Shown here piece after piece: positions 1-9,144 of a stretch of 19,148 bases of DNA. Numbering within the stretch: the stretch's first letter is position 1; each line of letters opens with the position of its first letter. The notes below the pieces were generated by a model, which saw nothing but the letters and a program-made list of their open reading frames with translations, had not been told where the DNA came from and ran no database searches. This DNA comes from JBCDLI01 sp038745535 (lineage in GTDB: Bacteria; Pseudomonadota; Alphaproteobacteria; Rhizobiales; Rhizobiaceae): positions 1 through 19,148 of the forward strand of contig JBCDLI010000047.1 in the NCBI GenBank assembly GCA_038745535.1. The letters run 5' to 3'. The translations under genes and the position numbers were made by a program.

Positions 1-651
1 CAAACGGGAGATGTGTTTGTCTCGATCGATGGCCGGCGGATGAAATCGTTTGCCACTGTCCAGCGCTACGTGTCGCCTCGTGCAGATCGCGAGATTGAGG
101 CAACGCTTTCACGAAACGGGACCGAATATACGGTCACGATCATGCCTGAACGGCTGGAGACAGAAGATCGTTTTGGAAACAAAATGGAGCAGGGGATCAT
201 TGGCATAACCAGTGATCCCGACAACGCGCAGTTTCAGGAAATCGAATACGGTCCAGTGTCTGCAATCGTCGAAGCGCACAAGGAAACCGGCTACATCATC
301 GCGCGTACCGGCAGCTACCTCTACGGGGTGATTACAGGTCGCGAACGTGCTGATCAAATCGGTGGTCCGATCCGCGTGGCGCAAGTTTCAGGGCAGGTTG
401 CGACGCTTGGGTTCGTTGCGCTGCTCAACCTTGCTGCCATCCTTTCCATTTCCATAGGTCTGTTGAATTTGTTGCCGATTCCCGTTCTCGATGGCGGGCA
501 CTTGCTGTTTTATGCAATTGAAGCTGTGCGCGGACGGCCACTTTCGCGATCTAGCATGGAGTACGGCTACCGTTTTGGATTTGCTCTGTTGATCGCCCTG
601 ATGGTCTTTGCAACGTGGAATGATCTGATTCAGCTCTTCGGCCGAACGTGA
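1..651 (+). CDS. rseP: RseP-type site-2 protease, 3' part
   Basis: This is the C-terminal part of an inner-membrane zinc metalloprotease of the RseP/RasP family, which cuts transmembrane anti-sigma factors or signal-peptide remnants. The frame is open from the first base of the window, so the start and the N-terminal HExxH zinc site lie upstream. The visible part begins in a PDZ domain (GDVFVSIDGRRM near the edge). It then has the family's GGPIRVAQ segment, a hydrophobic span, and the signature LLNLLPIPVLDGGH, whose Asp supplies the third zinc ligand. A last membrane helix lies near the C terminus. The gene ends at TGA 649-651. Its position just before bamA is the usual order in Hyphomicrobiales. 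The family assignment is secure; the exact substrate in this organism is not visible. Confidence 0.95.
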   Translation, partial: QTGDVFVSIDGRRMKSFATVQRYVSPRADREIEATLSRNGTEYTVTIMPERLETEDRFGNKMEQGIIGITSDPDNAQFQEIEYGPVSAIVEAHKETGYIIARTGSYLYGVITGRERADQIGGPIRVAQVSGQVATLGFVALLNLAAILSISIGLLNLLPIPVLDGGHLLFYAIEAVRGRPLSRSSMEYGYRFGFALLIALMVFATWNDLIQLFGRT

Positions 652-683
652 TCACGGCGTCTAACGAAACGTGTGCAAACTAG

Positions 684-757
684 TTAAAAGTTTACCATGA
701 TTACGAAAATTACGTTGCCCATTTGCCACTGCGTGGCGAAAGGTAAACGTACTTTAA
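684..757. repeat. Imperfect dyad in the rseP-bamA intergenic region
   Basis: The 218 bases between rseP and bamA hold no gene. Two arms face each other: TTAAAAGTTTACC at 684-696 and GGTAAACGTACTTTAA at 742-757. The second arm's complement matches the first with a three-base gap. The inner seven bases GTTTACC/GGTAAAC pair perfectly around 45 bases. It may be a regulator site pair or an mRNA leader fold in front of bamA. I see no clear -35/-10 pair and cannot choose between these. Confidence 0.35.
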
Positions 758-869
758 CGGGTCTGGTTGCCTGTAGGGCGAAACATTGCCATAGCGGATC
801 GGACGGCATCCTATTTTCGCCAAGTTGCGGGAATCAATGTCAGAAGACGGAATGCGGGGACTAACCTCT

Positions 870-3269
870 ATGAGGTCACGGAATAAACTGCTGGCGACAG
901 CCTCAGCGCTTTCACTGAGCGCGATGACAATCGCTGGAACAACGGTCGCACTTAACTTGGCAACAGTTACCGAAGCTCAGGCTGCGGTTGTCAGATCAAT
1001 CTCGGTCCAAGGCAATGTCCGTGTTGGTGAAGCCACAATTGCTGACTTTGTAGATTACGCGCCTGGAAAAAATTACAGCGGCGCCGATCTGGATGAGGCG
1101 ATTACCCAACTGTTCCGCACCGGTCTTTTCTCCGATGTGTCTGTTCGCGTATCGGGATCGACACTCGTTGTCGTTGTTGACGAGTTGTCCACTGTCAACC
1201 AAGTGCTGTTCCAGGGTAACCGCCGGATCAAAGACGACCGTCTTTCGCAGACTGTGCGGACGCGGCCTCGCGGGACATTTGACCAGCAGACGTTGGATGC
1301 CGATGTAGACGCAATCGCCGATGCTTATTCGTCCATTGGTCGAACAGACGTCACTGTCTCTGCCGACGTCGTTGATCTTGGTGACAATCGCGTGAATGTT
1401 GTGTTCCGCGTTGCGGAAGGTGGCAAAACGCGCATCTCCAATATCAATTTTGTTGGCAACCAAGCCTTTGGCGACCGCCGCCTTGCCGGTATCATTTCCA
1501 CCAAAGAGACCAGCATCCTGCGTTTCTTGTCGTCTGCGGATGTCTTTGATGAGCAGCGCATCGCGGCAGATGAAGAGGCACTGCGCCGGTTCTACTTCAA
1601 TCGCGGTTTTGCAGATTTCCGTGTACTCTCTAGCTCCTCAAGCACTGATCCTTCGACGGGTGACATCACGATCACGTTCGAAGTCAGCGAGGGCGAGCGC
1701 TACACGTTCGGCAACATCGACGTGGATAGCACGGTTTCCGGCGTTGATTCCGACGCACTAACGCGCCGGGTTTTGAGCCGAACAGGTGACCGATACAGTG
1801 CTGCGCGTGTCGAAGAGACACTGATTGGCATGTCGGAAGAATTGGCTGGAAACGGTTTCCCGTTTGCGGAAGTGACGCCGATCGGTAACCGTAATTTTGC
1901 GACCCAAACGATTGATATCAGCTACGTCGTAGACCAAGGGCCGCGAGCCTTCATCGAACGCATTGAGATCGTCGGAAACGCTCGCTCTCGTGATTACGTA
2001 ATCCGCCGCGAGTTTGATGTCGCCGAGGGCGATGCGTTTAACCAACTGCTGGTTCGTCGCGCGCAACGTCGCTTGGAAGCGTTAGATATTTTCGAGCGCG
2101 TGAACATTACGACGCGTCCAGGCTCGTCGAGTGACCGGGTCATCGTTGTCGTGGAAGCCATCGACAAGCCGACCGGCGAGTTTGGCATCGGTGCCGGATA
2201 TTCTACAGGCGGCGACGACAATGGCGTCAGCATTGACGCCTCAATTTCGGATCGTAACTTCCTTGGCCGTGGCCAGTTGGTGCGCGTTGGTGTTGGCGGT
2301 GGGGCAGATACCCGCACATACAATTTTACGTTCCGCGAGCCCTATTTCCTTGGCTATCGCATGTCGGCGACATTCTCTGCTTATCAGCGTGATTCAGAGT
2401 TCGATAGCGACGAGTTCTCAATTGAAGAACGAGGCGGATCGGTTAATTTTGGTATTCCACTCACTGATCGTCTGAACGCGAACTTCGGCTATTTCTACGA
2501 TGAGCGGACCTATCGCGAAGAAGGCTTCAACGATGACGCGCCGAATGCGGATGGATCCGGTGACGGTTGTGGCCCGGCTGGTGCGGATAATCCGGTCGTG
2601 GGTTCTGGATGCGACACGCCAATCACGGTAATTCCTCTTCTCGGCGAGAATTTTATTACCTCGTCGCTCAGATACGGTCTGACATACAACTCCGTTGACG
2701 ATCGCATTACGCCGCGCTCGGGAATTTTCGCAACGATCCAGCAAGAGTTTGCCGGTCTTGGCGGGGATGCGCAGTTCATTCAGACGACTGCTGAAGGCCG
2801 CTACTACCAGACCCTCGTCGAAGATGCCGATCTCATCGGTATGGTCCGCGTAACCGGCGGTAACATCTTCTCTTATGACGGTGATCTTGCAGGTGTTGAC
2901 CACTTCAAAATCGGCACACGTCAGCTTCGTGGTTTCGACAGCAACGGTATTGGGCCCACCGACGAGAACGGAAACCAGATCGGTGGTAAGAACTATTTGA
3001 CCGCTACACTTGAGGCGACAGCGCCGTTCCCATTCTTCCCTCGTGAGTTTGGTCTACGGGCTGGGGCGTTTCTTGATGCTGGTACTTTGTGGGGCAGTGA
3101 TGTGCCCGGTGCGATCAACGATGATATCGAATGGCGCACGTCGGCCGGTATCAGCGTGATCTGGCAATCACCCTTCGCACCACTACGCTTTGATTATGCT
3201 GTTCCGCTTAATAAGGAACCGACCGATGATGAGCGTAATTTCCACTTTTCTGTGAGTTCGGCATTCTAA
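870..3269 (+). CDS. bamA: Outer membrane protein assembly factor BamA (Omp85)
   Basis: BamA is the central beta-barrel of the BAM complex, which folds and inserts outer-membrane proteins. I chose ATG 870 because it gives a compact signal peptide: basic MRSRNK, a hydrophobic stretch, then TEAQA before AVVRSISVQGN. Starts at ATG 837 or TTG 825 only add an acidic leader and are possible alternatives; a GGGGA lies nine bases before ATG 870. Five POTRA repeats follow, each opening with a strand such as ISVQGN, VLFQGN, INFVGN or IEIVGN. A 16-strand-type barrel fills roughly the last 380 residues, with the RQLRGF motif about 115 residues from the end and a C-terminal Phe (SVSSAF), the usual beta-signal. 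A loop near GDGCGPAG holds two Cys that could pair. It leads the lpxD-lpxB run and is only 23 bases from lpxD, so cotranscription is likely. Confidence 0.96.
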   Translation: MRSRNKLLATASALSLSAMTIAGTTVALNLATVTEAQAAVVRSISVQGNVRVGEATIADFVDYAPGKNYSGADLDEAITQLFRTGLFSDVSVRVSGSTLVVVVDELSTVNQVLFQGNRRIKDDRLSQTVRTRPRGTFDQQTLDADVDAIADAYSSIGRTDVTVSADVVDLGDNRVNVVFRVAEGGKTRISNINFVGNQAFGDRRLAGIISTKETSILRFLSSADVFDEQRIAADEEALRRFYFNRGFADFRVLSSSSSTDPSTGDITITFEVSEGERYTFGNIDVDSTVSGVDSDALTRRVLSRTGDRYSAARVEETLIGMSEELAGNGFPFAEVTPIGNRNFATQTIDISYVVDQGPRAFIERIEIVGNARSRDYVIRREFDVAEGDAFNQLLVRRAQRRLEALDIFERVNITTRPGSSSDRVIVVVEAIDKPTGEFGIGAGYSTGGDDNGVSIDASISDRNFLGRGQLVRVGVGGGADTRTYNFTFREPYFLGYRMSATFSAYQRDSEFDSDEFSIEERGGSVNFGIPLTDRLNANFGYFYDERTYREEGFNDDAPNADGSGDGCGPAGADNPVVGSGCDTPITVIPLLGENFITSSLRYGLTYNSVDDRITPRSGIFATIQQEFAGLGGDAQFIQTTAEGRYYQTLVEDADLIGMVRVTGGNIFSYDGDLAGVDHFKIGTRQLRGFDSNGIGPTDENGNQIGGKNYLTATLEATAPFPFFPREFGLRAGAFLDAGTLWGSDVPGAINDDIEWRTSAGISVIWQSPFAPLRFDYAVPLNKEPTDDERNFHFSVSSAF

Positions 3270-3292
3270 TTGCCGAACCCGGCCGGTGTGGT

Positions 3293-4345
3293 TTGAACAA
3301 CAAGAATTTCGGCAATAGCTTCTTCAAAGCTGCGCGGCTTTTGACCATAGAAGACGTGGCAACACTGTCTGGCGGTGAAGTTGTCAGCGGTGCTCCGACC
3401 GCGCAGGTCTGGTCGTTTTCAACAACCAAAGCGGCCGCTACCGGCGCGCTTTGCTTCGTCGAGAATACTCAAAAGCTCTCAGCAGACCTGCGCGAAGTCG
3501 CCTGCGTTCTCTGCAAACCCAAAGATGTCGATCAAATATCGACCAATGGCGCTGTCGTGGTCGTCGCGGAGCCGCAGCTTGCTTTTTCAAAAATTGTAGA
3601 AGCAGTCTTTCCGCAAGCGATTGGTCCGATGGAACTGACGGGACCGTTCGTCATCAATGACAACGGCGCAAGCGTTTCTGGCTCTGCGGCGTTGGAAGCT
3701 GATGTGCTGATTCAGCCGGGTGCCGTGATCGGCTCGGATGTTGAGGTTGGTCAGGGCACGGTAATTGGCGCGAACGCAGTGATAGCGGATGGCGTGAAGA
3801 TTGGGCGTGGCTGCCATATTGGCGCAACAAGCACGATCCAGTGTGCGTTTATTGGAGACCACGTTGCCATTCATCCAGGCGTTCAGATTGGCCAAGACGG
3901 GTTTGGCTATTTGCCCACTTCAAATGGGTTGCATAAACTCCCGCATATCGGACGCGTGATAATCCAGAATTCTGTCGAGATCGGATCAGGAACAACAATC
4001 GACCGAGGCACGATTGGCGATACCGTCATTGGTGAAGGCGCGAAAATCGACAATCTCGTACAGGTGGCTCATAATGTTGTTGTCGGTCGGCACGCGGTCC
4101 TTTGTGCGCAGGTTGGTCTTGCCGGCAGCAGCGCTGTTGGTGACGGGGCCATGATGGGCGGTCGTGCGGCTCTTGCTGACGGCGTCGAGATCGGTGCGGG
4201 CACGCAAGTGGCGGCAACATCGGGCGTTATGAACAATATTCCTCCCGGAGAGCGCTGGGCTGGCACGCCAGCGCAGAAAGCTCGGACCTTCTTTCGGGAG
4301 CAGGCCGCGTTGCGAAAACTCGGCAAAGCCAATAAACCATCATAA
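3293..4345 (+). CDS. lpxD: UDP-3-O-acylglucosamine N-acyltransferase LpxD
   Basis: LpxD adds the second 3-hydroxyacyl chain (from acyl-ACP) to UDP-3-O-acylglucosamine, the third step of lipid A synthesis, in the cytoplasm as a trimer. The protein is about 350 residues, normal for the family. It has an N-terminal uridine-binding domain (about 1-105; LLTIEDVA, VENTQKL) and then hexapeptide repeats of a left-handed beta-helix (VLIQPGAVIGSDVEVGQG and onward). The catalytic His lies in VQVAHN at residue 260. A C-terminal helix follows GTPAQKARTFF. The start is a TTG at 3293; no ATG or GTG is available in frame between the upstream stop and it, and the residues after it (FFKAARLLT) fit the usual N terminus. 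The ribosome site is weak, which suggests coupling to bamA 23 bases upstream. Confidence 0.95.
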   Translation: MNNKNFGNSFFKAARLLTIEDVATLSGGEVVSGAPTAQVWSFSTTKAAATGALCFVENTQKLSADLREVACVLCKPKDVDQISTNGAVVVVAEPQLAFSKIVEAVFPQAIGPMELTGPFVINDNGASVSGSAALEADVLIQPGAVIGSDVEVGQGTVIGANAVIADGVKIGRGCHIGATSTIQCAFIGDHVAIHPGVQIGQDGFGYLPTSNGLHKLPHIGRVIIQNSVEIGSGTTIDRGTIGDTVIGEGAKIDNLVQVAHNVVVGRHAVLCAQVGLAGSSAVGDGAMMGGRAALADGVEIGAGTQVAATSGVMNNIPPGERWAGTPAQKARTFFREQAALRKLGKANKPS

Positions 4346-4363
4346 AAAAAGATCGGGAATTTA

Positions 4364-4837
4364 ATGACTGCGAACCACGACGCCGAGAGCCTCGCGGCCA
4401 TCGATATCGATGAGCTTTTGAAAGTTCTACCCCATCGTGCGCCTTTCCTTCTCATCGACAGAATCGAAAAGATTGACGGCAACAAGTCGGCGGTTGGTAT
4501 CAAGAATGTCACCTACAATGAGCCGTTTTTCCAGGGTCATTTTCCGGCGAAGCCGGTCATGCCGGGCGTGCTTCTTATCGAAGGCATGGCGCAAACCTGC
4601 GCGGCCATCGGCATTCGCAATCTGGGCACCGAAAGCGCTGCGCTTGTCTATTTTATGACAATCGATAGAGCGAAATTTCGCAGACCCGTTGGTCCTGGCG
4701 ACGTGGTGGAATACCACGTGTCGCTCATCAAAATGCGCGGTCGTATTTGCAAATATCAATGCGTTGCCATGGTGCGCGACGAGAAAGTCGCGGAAGCAGA
4801 AGTCTCCGCGGTTCTTGATCCGGAAACAGACGAATGA
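4364..4837 (+). CDS. fabZ: 3-hydroxyacyl-ACP dehydratase FabZ
   Basis: FabZ dehydrates 3-hydroxyacyl-ACP to trans-2-enoyl-ACP in fatty acid elongation. It competes with LpxA and LpxD for 3-hydroxyacyl-ACP, which is why it commonly sits inside lipid A operons. The 157-residue hot-dog protein starts at ATG 4364, after a purine-rich cgggaa. It carries IDELLKVLPHRAPFLLID at the N-terminal end and the signature QGHFPAKPVMPGVLLIEGMAQ region, with catalytic His59 and Glu73. Its TGA overlaps the ATG of lpxA (ATGA at 4834-4837), a translational-coupling arrangement. No odd residues are seen. Confidence 0.96.
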   Translation: MTANHDAESLAAIDIDELLKVLPHRAPFLLIDRIEKIDGNKSAVGIKNVTYNEPFFQGHFPAKPVMPGVLLIEGMAQTCAAIGIRNLGTESAALVYFMTIDRAKFRRPVGPGDVVEYHVSLIKMRGRICKYQCVAMVRDEKVAEAEVSAVLDPETDE

Positions 4838-5685
4838 GCGCCTCAGTTTCACAAGCCAATAACGGCGTTGTCATCCATCCAACTGCGCATGTTGAAGATG
4901 GCGCAGAGCTTGGCGAAGGCGTAAAAATCGGCCCGTTTTGTCATGTGACGCAAAAGGTTGTCCTTGGTGATCGCGTTGAGCTGAAGAGCCATGCGGTGGT
5001 TTGTAACGATACCCATATCGGCGATGACAGCGTTGTGTTTTCCCATGCTGTCGTTGGAAGTGAGCCCCAGAACATTGCCTACAAGGGCGAGGATACGATC
5101 CTGCGCGTTGGCAAGCGGGTTACGATCCGCGAAGGTGTAACCATGAACATCGGTACGGGTAATTCGCTTGGCAAAACTGTCGTTGGTAACGATTGCATGT
5201 TTCTGGCCTACGCTCACGTTGCCCACGATTGTGTGCTTGGCAACAATGTTCTGTTCGCCAATAACGTTATGATTGGCGGCCATACGACCATTGGCGACCA
5301 CGTAATCGTCGGTGGTGGAGCCGGTATCCATCAGTTTTGCACCGTTGGGCACCATGCGTTTATCGGGGGCGTAACAGCCGTCGTAAGCGATGTTATCCCT
5401 TACGGCATGGTCGTTGGTAGTCGAGGTTACCTCTCAGGGTTAAACCTGGTCGGGATGAAACGGACCGGCATGTCGCGCGATGACATCAATGCGGTGCGAA
5501 ATGGGTATAAGGCGTTATTCGTCGAGAACGGTAAAACCATGCGCGAAAATGCTCACGGTCTGCTGGAGACATTCAAAGACAGCGCGCCGGTCGTCGAGAT
5601 GGCAAACTTTGTTCTTCGCGATACCAAACGCAAGTTCATGACGCCCTTGTCTGGTGGTCGTGGCCGCGGGCAAAGCTCTGACTGA
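4834..5685 (+). CDS. lpxA: UDP-N-acetylglucosamine acyltransferase LpxA
   Basis: LpxA catalyses the first step of lipid A synthesis, moving a 3-hydroxyacyl chain from ACP to the 3-OH of UDP-GlcNAc. The sequence is a run of hexapeptide repeats from VVIHPTAHVEDGAELGEGVKIG onward. The catalytic His is residue 131 in the AYAHVAHDC motif (His125 in E. coli numbering), and GGGAGIHQFCTVG and GLNLVGMKR are also family landmarks. At 283 residues it is some 20 longer than E. coli LpxA; the extra length is split between the N terminus and a Gly/Arg-rich tail (GGRGRGQSSD). The start overlaps fabZ by four bases and the stop lies two bases before lpxI. The acyl chain length it prefers cannot be read safely from sequence. 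Confidence 0.96.
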   Translation: MSASVSQANNGVVIHPTAHVEDGAELGEGVKIGPFCHVTQKVVLGDRVELKSHAVVCNDTHIGDDSVVFSHAVVGSEPQNIAYKGEDTILRVGKRVTIREGVTMNIGTGNSLGKTVVGNDCMFLAYAHVAHDCVLGNNVLFANNVMIGGHTTIGDHVIVGGGAGIHQFCTVGHHAFIGGVTAVVSDVIPYGMVVGSRGYLSGLNLVGMKRTGMSRDDINAVRNGYKALFVENGKTMRENAHGLLETFKDSAPVVEMANFVLRDTKRKFMTPLSGGRGRGQSSD

Positions 5686-5687
5686 AT

Positions 5688-6563
5688 ATGTCGGAGAGCC
5701 TGAGCTTAGAAAAAATTGGCGAGCTCGGGCTAATTGCTGGCGGGGGGCCGATCCCACTGGCGGTCATTGACCGGTTTGAGGCGTTAGGTTTACCGAGGCC
5801 GCATGTGTTTCCCATCTCTGGCGACGCTTGCGAAGAGCTCTACGAAGTTGATCATACTCCGATTTCAGTCGTCGATTTGCCGAAAGTCATACAGACCTGC
5901 AAGCGGCGGGGAATTTCTACGGTCACATTGATCGGTACGATCAAAAGCAGACCAAAAGCGACTGCGATCCGGCCCAGCTGGACCCTTCTCTCGCTACTTC
6001 CGCGGGCGATCAGAGCACTTCGCGGTGGCGATGATGGGATACTTTCTGTCGTTGTTGCAGCGTTCGAGCAGGGTGGTCTCACGGTCTTTGGCGTGCATGA
6101 GCTTTTCCCTGACCTGCTTTGCGAAGTTGGGCCGCTGGGACGAATAAAACCAAGTGCGAAGATGGTCAGCTCAATCCAAAAAGGCTTTCACGCGGCAAAA
6201 GCTTTGGGAGCCATGGATGCCGGGCAGGGGGTTGTGGTGCTAGGGCGTCGTATCGTTGCTCTTGAGGGTGCGGAGGGCACAGACGCGATGCTCGCTCGCG
6301 TGGCAGATCTGAAGAAGATAGGGCGCTTGCCAGACGGCAAGGGCGGGATCCTCGTTAAGGTCTCAAAACCTAGCCAAGAGCTTAGGGTCGATATGCCAAC
6401 AAGCGGACCCAAGACGATTGAGGGCGCGATTGCGGCCAGTCTTGACGGCGTAGCGTTGGAGGCGGGAAAGACACTCGTCGCTGACAGGGCTGAAATGATC
6501 GCCAAAGCCGACGAGCACAGGCTATTTATTGTAGGGACCACCGATGACGACATCTCCGCTTAA
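5688..6563 (+). CDS. lpxI: UDP-2,3-diacylglucosamine diphosphatase LpxI
   Basis: LpxI (DUF1009 family) hydrolyses UDP-2,3-diacylglucosamine to lipid X and UMP. It replaces the unrelated LpxH in most alphaproteobacteria. Family marks are LGLIAGGGPIPLAV near residue 13, VVLGRRIVALEGAEGTDAML at about 183-202, and the acidic RVDMPTSGP segment at about 233-241; its Asp235 probably matches the Asp known to be needed in characterised LpxI. Length (291) is normal. It sits in the order lpxA-lpxI-lpxB, so substrate-maker, hydrolase and disaccharide synthase are adjacent. The ATG at 5688 follows the lpxA stop by two bases, and the gene overlaps lpxB by 20 bases. Confidence 0.93.
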   Translation: MSESLSLEKIGELGLIAGGGPIPLAVIDRFEALGLPRPHVFPISGDACEELYEVDHTPISVVDLPKVIQTCKRRGISTVTLIGTIKSRPKATAIRPSWTLLSLLPRAIRALRGGDDGILSVVVAAFEQGGLTVFGVHELFPDLLCEVGPLGRIKPSAKMVSSIQKGFHAAKALGAMDAGQGVVVLGRRIVALEGAEGTDAMLARVADLKKIGRLPDGKGGILVKVSKPSQELRVDMPTSGPKTIEGAIAASLDGVALEAGKTLVADRAEMIAKADEHRLFIVGTTDDDISA

Positions 6564-7710
6564 AATTGCAATCGTTGCGGGCGAGCGATCCGGCGAAAAG
6601 CTTGCGTGCGGCATTGTGGATGAGGTCGCGAGCGTCACTGGCACGATGCCCGAGCTATGTGGCGTCGGCGGTCCTGATCTTCGATTTCGTGGGCTGAATT
6701 CACTGTTTGATGCCGATGAAATTGCTTTAATGGGCTTTGTCGAGGTTGCCAAAAGGCTTCCGCGACTTGTGCGAAGAATTTCGCAGACCGCACGTCATAT
6801 CGTCGATGAGAATCCGGATGTTTTACTCCTCGTAGACAGCCCTGACTTTTCGCTTCGCGTTGCAAAAAAAGTGCGCGAGGCCGATCCATCAATTAAAATC
6901 GTGAAGTACGTGTCGCCAACTGTGTGGGCATGGCGACCCGAACGCGCTGCAAAGATGGCAAAGTTCGTGGACCATGTGTTGGCGCTTTTTCCGTTCGAAC
7001 CAAGCGTGATGCGTGAGCTAGTTGGGCCTGATACGACCTATGTTGGCCATCCGCTGATTTTTGATGAGGCCCTGATGGCTGTTCGTGAAGCCCGTCGGCA
7101 GCGGCGAGAACCAAGGCCTGACGACGGGATTAACCTCGTATGCCTTCCGGGCTCCCGGTCGTGGGAAATCTCAAAACTCATCGACGATATGGGGGCAACG
7201 GTCGAGGCTCTAATCAGCCGTGGCAATCGCCTTACTATAACGATACCGACGTTGCCCAAACACGTGGATATGATCCGGCGGGAAACAGCGGCATGGCGGG
7301 CCAGCGTCGATATCACGGTTGATCGGGAAGGTCAGATGGCTGCCTATCTTGAGGCGGACGTTGCTCTTTGCGCTTCTGGCACCGTGACGCTTGAACTGGC
7401 TCTAGCGCAGGTGCCTGCGGTCAGCATCTACCGGACAGATGCAGCTATAAGGGTTTTCTTTCACTTGGTTCAGGCTTGGTCTGCGGCGTTGCCAAACATC
7501 ATCGGAGATAAGCCGATCATTCCGGAATTCTATGACCACCTCATCCGGCCCGGTATGCTTGCACGTCATCTGGAGGGGCTCGGGCACTCACAGTCTACGA
7601 CCCGCCGTTCGGTTATTGAAGGCTATGACTTGGTATTGGAGCGTATGCAGGTTGCCGAGCCACCCGAAGCGCTTGCGGTGAGCACGATATTGGATGTCAT
7701 CGGAAAGTGA
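6544..7710 (+). CDS. lpxB: Lipid A disaccharide synthase LpxB
   Basis: LpxB joins lipid X to UDP-2,3-diacylglucosamine to make the tetraacyl disaccharide of lipid A. It is a GT19 glycosyltransferase that works at the inner face of the inner membrane. Visible motifs are KIAIVAGERSGEKL at 7-20, ALMGFVEV at about 61-68, the catalytic Asp98 in VDSPDF, SPTVWAWRPERA at about 124-135, LPGSR at 201-205, and ALCASGTVTLELAL near 277-290. Length 388 is typical. The N-terminal loop reads AGERSGEKL where most family members have AGExSGDxxG, a mild variation. The start lies inside lpxI, and a strong hairpin follows the stop directly, so lpxB is probably the last gene of the operon. Confidence 0.95.
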   Translation: MTTSPLKIAIVAGERSGEKLACGIVDEVASVTGTMPELCGVGGPDLRFRGLNSLFDADEIALMGFVEVAKRLPRLVRRISQTARHIVDENPDVLLLVDSPDFSLRVAKKVREADPSIKIVKYVSPTVWAWRPERAAKMAKFVDHVLALFPFEPSVMRELVGPDTTYVGHPLIFDEALMAVREARRQRREPRPDDGINLVCLPGSRSWEISKLIDDMGATVEALISRGNRLTITIPTLPKHVDMIRRETAAWRASVDITVDREGQMAAYLEADVALCASGTVTLELALAQVPAVSIYRTDAAIRVFFHLVQAWSAALPNIIGDKPIIPEFYDHLIRPGMLARHLEGLGHSQSTTRRSVIEGYDLVLERMQVAEPPEALAVSTILDVIGK

Positions 7711-7744
7711 AAAAGCCGCAGAGACTAATGTCTCCGCGGCTTTT
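7711..7744. terminator. Bidirectional rho-independent terminator between lpxB and gltA
   Basis: A hairpin with 15-base arms (7711-7725 and 7730-7744, one mismatch) closes on the loop TAAT. The outer arms are AAAAGCC and GGCTTTT, so both strands end the stem with a U run. It starts right after the lpxB TGA and lies 30 bases beyond the gltA stop. This fits termination of both convergent transcripts. Confidence 0.88.
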
Positions 7745-7774
7745 CGATTTTCCCCAATGGGCCTTGGCCCGATT

Positions 7775-9067
7775 TTAGCCGCGGTCAGCGACGGGAACGT
7801 ATGCGCGCTTATCGGGACCAGTATAAAGCTGGCGCGGACGACCTATACGCTGGCTTGGGTCTTCAATCATCTCGTTCCACTGGGCAATCCAGCCGACGGT
7901 TCGAGCAAGTGCGAAGAGTACGGTGAACATCGTTGTTGGGAAGCCCAGCGCCTTGAGCGTGATGCCCGAATAGAAGTCGATATTTGGATAGAGCTTCTTA
8001 TCGATGAAGTATTGATCGGTCAGTGCGATTTGTTCCAGTTCCATGGCAACCTGCAGAAGCGGATCATCGGACATGCCGACTTCCTTCAGCACTTCGTGAC
8101 AGGTTTTCTGCATGATCGTTGCACGTGGATCGTAGTTTTTGTAAACGCGGTGACCGAAGCCCATCAGGCGGAACGGATCGTCCTTGTCTTTGGCGCGGCG
8201 GATGTATTCGGGGATGTTTTTCACATCGCCGATCTCTTCCAGCATGTTGAGCGCTGCTTCGTTGGCACCACCGTGAGCGGGACCCCAGAGGCATGCGATA
8301 CCAGCTGCAATACAAGCAAATGGGTTGGCACCCGATGAACCGGCCAAACGGACCGTTGATGTAGAGGCGTTTTGTTCGTGGTCTGCGTGAAGGATGAAGA
8401 TCTTATCCATCGCCTTCGCAAGCACTGGATTGACCTTGTAATCTTCACACGGAACAGCGAAGCACATGTTCAGGAAGTTGGATGCGTAATCCAGGTCGTT
8501 CTTTGGATAAACGAATGGCTGACCGATGTGATACTTGTACGCCATCGCAGCCAGTGTTGGCACTTTAGCGATCATCCGCATTGACGCGATCATGCGCTGC
8601 TTTGGGTCTGAAATGTCGGTCGAGTCGTGGTAGAATGCGGACAATGCGCCAACTACACCGCACATGATGGCCATTGGGTGTGCGTCACGGCGGAAGCCAG
8701 CGAAGAATCGGTTCATCTGCTCGTGCACCATGGTGTGGCGCGTTACGCGGAGATCAAAATCCTTCTTTTCAGCTGCAGTTGGCAGTTCGCCGTGGAGCAG
8801 GAGGTAGCAGACCTCGAGAAAATCACCGTTGTCGGCCAGTTCGTCAATCGGGTAGCCCCGGTGCATCAAAACACCTTTGCCACCGTCGATGTAAGTAATC
8901 TCGGACTCGCATGAAGCCGTCGATGTAAAGCCTGGATCAAGCGTGAACGCACCCGTTTGGGCGTAAAGTTTTGATATGTCTATTACATCGGGACCAACAC
9001 TGCCTGAATAAATCGGCAAATCGAAGTTGCTGCCGTTGATATCCAGTTTTGCGTGAACGTCTGCCAT
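7775..9067 (-). CDS. gltA: Citrate synthase GltA
   Basis: Citrate synthase condenses acetyl-CoA with oxaloacetate, the entry step of the TCA cycle. This is the hexameric Gram-negative type II enzyme, 430 residues against 427 in E. coli. The catalytic triad is clear: His265 in WGPAHGGANEA, His306 in GFGHRVYKNYDPRA, and Asp364 in NIDFYSGI. HADHEQNASTSTVR precedes it. I chose ATG 9067 because GGGAGAG lies just upstream and MADVHAKLDING matches the usual N terminus; the open frame runs on to 9208, but that part (MVRCEAFGF...) has no family likeness. gltX lies 157 bases upstream on the same strand. The gap is long enough for an own promoter. Confidence 0.97.
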   Translation of the reverse strand: MADVHAKLDINGSNFDLPIYSGSVGPDVIDISKLYAQTGAFTLDPGFTSTASCESEITYIDGGKGVLMHRGYPIDELADNGDFLEVCYLLLHGELPTAAEKKDFDLRVTRHTMVHEQMNRFFAGFRRDAHPMAIMCGVVGALSAFYHDSTDISDPKQRMIASMRMIAKVPTLAAMAYKYHIGQPFVYPKNDLDYASNFLNMCFAVPCEDYKVNPVLAKAMDKIFILHADHEQNASTSTVRLAGSSGANPFACIAAGIACLWGPAHGGANEAALNMLEEIGDVKNIPEYIRRAKDKDDPFRLMGFGHRVYKNYDPRATIMQKTCHEVLKEVGMSDDPLLQVAMELEQIALTDQYFIDKKLYPNIDFYSGITLKALGFPTTMFTVLFALARTVGWIAQWNEMIEDPSQRIGRPRQLYTGPDKRAYVPVADRG

Positions 9068-9144
9068 TAAGCTCTCCCAATCATGTTTCCCGATCAGCGG
9101 GACCACAACGCAAAGAGCACTGCAAATCCCCGCGATTTGGCCCG

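Noticed and set aside
7694..8338. + strand frame over the end of gltA
   Set aside because: It is antisense to citrate synthase and reads through the terminator hairpin.
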